A DNA stretch of 64,000 nucleotides from Aphis gossypii (Eukaryota; Arthropoda; Insecta; Hemiptera; Aphididae): contig NC_065531.1 of NCBI RefSeq assembly GCF_020184175.1, positions 40,693,213 through 40,757,212 of the forward strand, given 5' to 3'. The notes under the pieces are model-generated. The model ran no database searches. It saw only the letters and a program-made list of their open reading frames with translations, and was not told the origin of the DNA. Each line of letters begins with the position of its first letter. Positions within the stretch are counted from its first letter, which is position 1. The translations under genes and the position numbers were made by a program. This document shows positions 53,201 through 62,200 of this stretch, piece by piece.

Positions 53201-56200
53201 TCGGTGCGGAACGTTTCTGGTTGGGTCATTATTTCAAACATATACAAAACGAATTGGTTTCTCAATATAAACGGTTAACTTTCTTTTTGTTCGCTCTTAA
53301 ATCGTTTTGTTTTATTTATAAGAAAAAAAAAATAAAAATAAATGTTTAAATTGTTGCTTTTATTAATTGAATTCAAGCAGTAGAAATAAGATAAGAGATT
53401 TTCCAAACAAATTCTCACAACTTTTATTGGCAGTGGTCACAAAATATGTAAAACTCTTAAGTTTCATATTATGTAAAAATATTGTTAAAATATTACTAAA
53501 GTGAACATCGAATGACGCGAGACAGGTAGTGTTTAATATTATGCATTATTATAAATTATGCGTTGTGATAAAAACATTGATTTTCATTTATAGATATTTA
53601 TCGTAGGGAATGGAATGCTCTGTAAAGGATATAGACTTGCTTTACATCAACTAAAATATTATTTATTTTCCATGTTTTATTATATAATGATAATAATATT
53701 TGCCAACAGTATAGTTATATTATGAAAACAAAAAAACAAAAATGTTTCATGACGTGACTGTTTATAATATTTTGTGTTTTATGTTTTAAAAAATGTGTGG
53801 AACAACACTATCTTAATAATCGACTGTTAGGTTATAATTTTATTCTTTTTTTTTAATAAAACTGTTTTACTTACTGTAGGTAATTGTATTTATTATGATA
53901 GAAAAAATCCAGTGACATGTTTATGTTTAGGAAATATAAGGACACTTATTGCTTCGTCAAAATATTTCAAACAGAGATAAAATTCGCGTATTTTTTTTCT
54001 ACTGTATCGTCTATATTTAAAAAACTTAATATTTTTTATGTACCTATCCATAACTCAGGAGGAAATATGATTGTTTGAATTTATTTTAAAATTATCAATT
54101 ATTTTGTACGTGATTCACCGCATCTGAAATTTTTTTGTGTATTTCTAATTTTATCTGTTGGTTATCCAAAGCAGTCTTAAAATTATTTAAATGTTAAGTC
54201 AAAAAAAATTATTTGAATACAAATATAAATATTTTAAAACAGTATTCATAGATATTTTCAAATACTCAAATACTTTCGATTTTTTTTACATACAATTTTG
54301 TTTTAATTTTTAAATTAATCGTCCGAATTGAATTTTTTTAACATTTTTATCTTTTACATTAACTTCATAAGGCATTTACACCGTATCATTTGGTGTAACA
54401 ATAAATGAATCATTTTTTTTTTTTGTAAAATTGTTTAAGTTATCGGTTAAAATATAAAATAGTCACTCAAATGATTATGCTGTCGTAAATATATACACAT
54501 TATGGTTGTACAAATATTCACTATCAATTATTTTTAAAAATTTGAAATTTCATATAAAATAGGTTTATACAATTACACTTTTGGAAAATTCAGGATATTT
54601 GTGTATAGAGTCTCACACAAATTTACACATACATTTCTCATTTACTTTTTGATTTTTAACGTGATGATTGAATTAAAAATACAAAATATAAACTAAAAAG
54701 AAAAAAGTGTTTAAAATACTGATTTGAGTACTATTTGAATACTTTTAATTAAGTACATTACAGCATTTAAAATGCAGACGAATACTTATACAAATTATAT
54801 AGTATATACAATTATCATAATAACAGCACCATACTTGAACCAAAATGTCAAATGAGCATTTGATTTCTACACATTATAATATTATAGTGTGTGTTCGAGT
54901 AAATAAGTAAACTATTATTATTGTATAATATTGGAGTACGAATGATGCACATTATTTTATTTGTTCAACCCTAATGTGCGTACTATCTATATTATATTTT
55001 ACTTAAAAACCTTACCTAACCATCGATGTGGCTGGTATGGCATGTGGTAATATAAAATATCAAGGTGTATGCTGTAGGCTTATATAGGTATATATAAAAA
55101 ATAAAAAACACATTTTATTATTTTAATGCTTGGATAATTCCACGTTGGATTGGTTGATAGAAATGATTCGTTTTGTATAATGTATGTGTAGGTAGGCCTA
55201 ACTTGTTGTTTTTATCTTCGTAATTTATTACTTTACCAGTTTTTCAAAACGAAACAGGAAATATAAGACAACCGAAAGATATATATATATATATACAATG
55301 CATTTTCTAAAATGAAAATATGCCTATATACACTGCAATACGACGTCCCCCAAGGTGTAGTCTTTATTTTTGAGTTTAGTGGGGAGTGCCGAACATATAG
55401 GATTATGTCTGTAGCATCAGAATATATTATAAAAAATCTGATCACGCTGGGTCACAAAGAGCACCAAGTATATAAAAAAAGAAATCGTAAAATCCTATTC
55501 CTTGTCCTTTGTATTATATTATTATATACGTTTAACTGGACCTTCCAAAATAAAAACAAGATTGTTTGTTCATTTAGGCCTTATATTTTCTATATCCTTA
55601 CAACATTGAAACAATAATATACTTAAGCGTTATAGATATAGGTTCCTATAATTTATATTACAAGTTGTAAAATTAGTAAAACGACAGTGAATTTATTAAT
55701 TTATACTATTATTATAAACGTTTTGAATCATTAAATTGTTATATTACTCGCGATTATATATTTTAATTAGGTAACTTACCGTCATTAAAACTGAGTTTAA
55801 CTACAGATATTGCGCGAATTACATAATATTATCTATAATAATTTAAATTTTTAATGGACAACAATATACGTACATAAAGATAATAATATTATTATTAATG
55901 ATAATTCAAAAAATCAAAAGTTGCGTTACTATTTTTTAATATTTGACATACCTACTAGCACTAAATTTTATTATCTGTTTATATTTAGATGTGTTTTAAT
56001 AAGTATTACTTAGTTGTAGTTCAATTTTTTTTTTTTTTTTTTTAATAAACTTTCAACAAAAATTAGAATATAATATACATTTTAAAGTGTTCCTCTTATA
56101 AAATAATATACCTATACCTATTTTTGTTATCATATAAAATTAAATCATAATTATTTTCATGACATTTCTATATTTTATTCGCTGTACCATTTTATATCTT

Positions 56201-59200
56201 AGGATATTACGATATTTAGTCAAATAATAATCTTGTCGCAAAATCATCATGATATGAAAACAAATAGTAACTGATTCCGAATTTTCTGAGTAAAAAGTAA
56301 TATTTTTATTTAACATCTGATAGGAAACGATGGTATCCATTAATTTGATAATCCGTTGTTTGACATAATATGGATAACATATTATATATATATATATATA
56401 TTATCATATCTTATCGAAAAATTTTTCGCTAAAAAAAATATTAAAATTTCTATCAACAGATTTTTTATTTTAAAAACATTTTGTTCTAATAAATTAGGTA
56501 CTTTAAAATGTATGTTTAAATTAAACAAAATGTTGTTAATACTATTAAAAATGTCTATACACATAGAAATAATTTTTAGGTAGTTAAAAAAATAATTGTA
56601 TGCCAATAAATTATGATAAGTATATAATAACTCCCATTTAAAATATAATATCATAATTTATTAATTTAACTCATCGAATATAAATAAATTGCATACATGC
56701 TGTATTTACGAGGCACGAGTTATATTTATATTAGTACATTGATTAGTATAACAAACGAAAATCAAATATCAATTTAACACATTTTTGTTTTTACCAATTT
56801 TTAATATTTAAAATATTGTAAACCCTGGTAGATTACAATATTATGATACCTACTAATTATATTAGTTATAGTATATTATAATATATAAAATTATTATTTG
56901 TCATTAGGTATTTTATATTAAAAAATACATAAATTTGCTTTATACTATACTGTATATGAACTTTGAGTATATTACTATATCTATCGTATCAAATAAAAAT
57001 TTACAATAAATTACAAGTACCATAAGCCCACAACAAAGCATTTCAATACATTTTATTCGGGTATTATATTAAAGGAATTAGTAAATATTTTACTATCATC
57101 CTCGTGGACAATTCATTATAAAAATTGCGTGTAATTAATTATTATTGTTATAATGGTTTTAATATACCATAATATATTATGACTCAGTATGGTACTATAA
57201 TATAATTAAACAGAGGTATATAATATGTAGGATTTTAATTCGTTTATTAGTGCTATAAAATTAATTTAGGCCAACTATTTTATAAATAATAATAAAAAAT
57301 ATATTATACCTAATAAAATACAAATAGTTGTGTTTTATGTTATCGACTGATTGAAATAATCTGTTTTAGGCACATTAATACGCGGTATGACTAGAATTAT
57401 AATAATAAAAATATGGTTGTCACATACGTTTTTATCTCTAAATGTTAAGGCCAATTTTTTTTTTTTTTTTAATATAAAATATAAATATAGATACATATGT
57501 AATAGCCGGACAACGTGTATTTTATCTAAAATACGCTAAAATATGCCACGCGAGTAAAAAATAAATATTCAAAGGGGAGACAGCGTATTTATTAAAATCC
57601 AGATACAGTGACATAATAATATACCTTATCATATTTATTATTATAATTATTCACGATTATTTCATAGTTATTTTTTTCAGCAGTAGACAGTATGTAGTAA
57701 GATGATCGCTATGTTAAATTATACATCTGTAAAATCATGTAAATTTTTCGAATAGAATCTATAGAAATTTTAGATTTCTGGATACAGTAAGACAATAGTT
57801 ACTTGGCGTATAACTTGGTGCGTTCGAATTGAGTCTCTTCTCAAAAAAACATTATTTTGAAATTGTCTGAATTGAGTTCCATCTTTTATAATGATAATTT
57901 ATACTAATTGGATCTCAGCTTATCAGACATAGTACGTATTGTACAATCGCTTTAGGTATATAATATGGTATATATTTTTAAACATTCATTTCCATTGCTT
58001 GTAATACAAGTAATAACAAAAAATAACTTTAAGTTTCATTTTCATAAGTTACTTAAGAACGAAATTAACAAATGGAAGTGAACTACAAATAGTCATCATA
58101 AGCTTTCATTAAAGTGGGTAAGATTGTTGATATTAAAATATATTAATAAATAAAGTATTCACTAGGTTTTTTTTTCACCTTCAAACGAAAAAAAATGTCG
58201 GTTTTGAACATATAAATTTAAATTCGTGAATTAAAAAAAAAAAAAAAAATCATTTTTAATCATATCTAAATTTAGGTAAATAAAATTCCATGTCTGTTGT
58301 TTTTATTAAATTGTAGTAGAAACATAAATAAGATGGAAAACGTTGTTTTTTTATCGGAACAGTTATAGTCAACAACTATATGAAGAAATAAATTATTAAA
58401 TTCAATTTTTTCCCCGAGATTTAATGGTATGTTTTTTTCGTTTGGGGACTCAATTTTGAATGATTCCGTATAAATTTTGCTTATGATGGGTTTTTATCGA
58501 GCTCATTATTGCTATTACATATAAATATTGAGTTGTGGATATTATATTAAGTAAGTAACACGGGAAAAATACTTTGAAAGTATGTGGAAACTCGTTACAC
58601 TAAAACCACTGTACGTTTAAATGTAAGGTAATGTTCGCGATAGTAGAGATCACTGATGGCTATTAGTGGTATTATTTTTAAATTTAGATTACATGGTTCC
58701 ATAGCATACCGTGATTAATAGAGAGAGAAAGAGAAACAGTGAGAGAGATGGATACATTTTTTTCGTTCGTCAGCCATATTGTGATAGTTGTGCCTTTAAC
58801 CATATTGTAATAATATTTATGTTATATTACACCTATGTGTTTTATTGCAAAAGACATTAAAACAACGTTTGTTTACATTATCTGACATCCGAGTACTACT
58901 AGTACCAACTATAAAAATACAGTCCAAGATCATCAGCATAAAGTTATCTCTGCATAGTGCATACATTATATAACGCGTTCAAGTGTAAAACGACAAAAGG
59001 ATGGCGATTTTTGCATTTAAAATATTCATATTAAACAAATGGCATCCTGTAGTGCAATCCATTTTATCAAAAGCTATAAGCTATAAGAACTTAACATTTC
59101 AGTTACTACAAAAATACACTTATAGCACCAGTAACGTAATATTTATTAGATAAATAAATAAATAAAAGCAATACAATTCTATCGTGAAGGAACGTAATGT

Positions 59201-62200
59201 ATGACGTTCTTGAAAAAAATCGTAAACATCCCAATTTCGTTATCCGAATACGTGATGATAGACCAAAACCGTTCACTAATAAACACTTTTACGGGCTACG
59301 AGAATGTAATTTTAAATAGATAATTACCGCTGTCAAAAAAATTATACACACATTTATTTCACCGTCAATCCAGTCACAAGACTAGACGATATGAGCTCTG
59401 GTATACCCGGTACCATACAATGGCCTTTATTTAGCCGACGTGATATTGTCATTGGCTCGTTATTAAACATGAGGCATAATCGGTTATTCAAGTTAAGAGG
59501 AATGTCGTTGGCAATCTGTGCCAAGTGTAGATATAGAGTAAGCAGTACACGTTACAGAAAAAATTAATAAAATAATAATTATAATAAATAACAAGGTCGG
59601 ATAAGAAAAAAATTGAATTCCATTAGACGCCGACAGTAAATAAACGATTTCTATCAAATAGATATGACTATAAATAGTAGGGTACTTAGGATTTTGTTTG
59701 GGGGGCAGTGACGTATTTACCGGGGGGGGGGGAGATGAGGAAGATATATCTCCCCCTTGACTTTTTAAATTTTTTGATAGATTAATAAATGATTCATTAT
59801 TTAATATTTTATATATTATTATAATTATAAGGTTTATGTACTTACTATGTTCAGATATAAATATATAATCTATATTAGATATGCAATTATACAATAAATT
59901 GATAATATTTTCACGTATTTCGAGTAGAGGAAGAAAATCTGTTTTAGTCATATCTTCCCCTTCAAATAAAATTCTAAATATGCCACTTCTAAGGGGCATG
60001 TATTTATCTAAAGTACAGCGACTTAGGGGGTTTGGGGTTTGTATTTAAACAGAGCTCATTGACTCCAAATAGTCATTCTATGTTGCCTAGGAATTATGAT
60101 ACTTTAGTATGAACGTTTAGAATATCCCAACATTGAATATTTGAGCATTAATTATTATTGTGATTTGATTTTAGTCGATAAAATAGTGTTAACTGTTACG
60201 AAATCGTTTTTACTGTATTATAAAAATTCTTGCACTTTTTAATGTGTTCTTGAAAAGTAAAATATTATTAAAAAAAAAAAAGTAAGTATCCATCTTCCAC
60301 GTATTTCTCTAAATATGTCTATGAAATGAACTACATTATATTATATATATGTCACTCATCAGTCATCATTAAGTTGATATGTTTTCTCCTGGTTAGGACT
60401 TAAGAACGTATTCGTTATTTCGCTATATACATATAAAATCCTGTAATATCACTATAATAATATCAGCTATCAGATTTTCCATAAAAACAAAATTATTTCA
60501 AATGGCCAATAAAATAACATCAACAATTTGTATTTTAAAAACAAGTAATGGTTAAATCATGATAAAAGTTATCTATTGTAATTAAAACGATAAAAATATG
60601 ATAATTTTAATTTGTCGACCACGTACACTAAATTTAATGTATACCTATAACTAGCTGTTAATTTGATTCTGTTTCTCGCCCATTGCTAATCGACATATCA
60701 TATCATTATATCTTTAAAATGTTCTACTGAATTCATTGCGTTTTTATGAAAAATATTTATATTTAGTAATCGGAAGTTTACGTAATATAGCCGTATGTGA
60801 GTTGAATATACGATTAAGTTATTATTATTGTTGTGGTTGTCGCATGAACGAAACGACTTGTACAAACGTTGCTTGTGCTGAAACAGTGGAATAAAAAATT
60901 ATCGACAGCAGCAATTATTATTGTACGATATAATATAGTCTCGATAATTGATATCATCGCGACATCGCATATAGTTTTTAACCTGTAATCGAGTCCAGTT
61001 TAACCTCAGGACGCTAACAAATCGAAACCTTTGGTAAACCTCATTCACAATAGTCACAACGCGTAATTAATTGTCTTATAATCATATTTAATATAGCCTA
61101 GCACGATTGGAACGTGTGTACGTAATAATTACTACGAGGCGGGCTCTGAAATTAGTTCAATATTAACGGCACTCGAATGTACATAACTATACGATATTAT
61201 ATTATAATGATCGACATTGAAATAATTTTAAATCTAACAGTTGCCCCCGATGAATTTGTTCTAGACAAATTTGAAAAATATATGACCTACCCGCATTACC
61301 CAATATGTTCACATCACAAACGAAAAACATTTTGGAATGCACTTAACAAGCTTACAATCATAACAAATTACCTTGGTATAACACGTATTTAATACCGTAT
61401 ATGTTTCGCGTTTGCAGTGAACATGGGCGCACTGGCTGCCGGTTGTGCGCTCACGTGGTCTTCGCCAACTCTGGTGAAGCTCGAAAAGGGCGAAACCGGC
61501 ATGCAGATCACTAGCGACCAATCCTCCTGGGTGGGCTCGCTGGTGACATTGGGCGCAGCCATCGGACCGATACTCGCCGGACTCCTGCTGGACCGTTTGG
61601 GCCGCAAGCACACTATACTGTTGAGCATGGTGCTGTCGGCGATCTCGTGGATCATGATCGGCGCGATCCCCAGCCTCGTGTCGCTGTACTTGGCTCGTGT
61701 GCTGTCTGGTATTGCCGTCGGTGTCATTTTTACCGCCGTCCCTATGTACATCGCAGAAATAGCAGAGGTATATTATATTATTCACACGAGCATGATCGTT
61801 TACTACATAATAATATAACATAGTTACTATAGTTATATGTATCGTTGTCACCAGTGGCATGGCGAAGAGTAATTTCAGAGGCAATTGCCTCTGATATTTT
61901 CTGATAAGTTTTGTAGGGTTGGGTAAAAAAATCCTATTTGAGTCTATAGTAAAATGGGTCTTCGGGCTATATGTTACTTGCCTCTGGAATATTTTTACTT
62001 CGCCACGCCACTGGTTGTCACTATTGACGGTAGCACCGGTTGAATTTTAACCCACCTCTGAGACGGACGAAAAGTGCTATAGATCGTCTTATCAATGGAT
62101 TTCACTCTCAGTAATATAAAACTATAGAGCAAAATCGTTTTTACGCCAAAATTAAAGTATGCGTGATTTTCCGAATAACTTAAAAAAATATATTCGTTAT

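Noticed and set aside
55312..55617. 101-codon ATG open frame in gene B intron 2
   Set aside because: No recognisable domain, AT-biased codons and no promoter or poly(A) arrangement; best treated as chance.
59493..59999. 168-codon minus-strand open frame
   Set aside because: Low-complexity Ile/Leu/Ser content, overlapping a hAT-like element; no transposase motifs such as DDE context.
61309..61884. 191-codon minus-strand open frame
   Set aside because: Shadow of the gene B exon 61418-61767 on the other strand; the sense strand carries the clear transporter motifs and splice sites.
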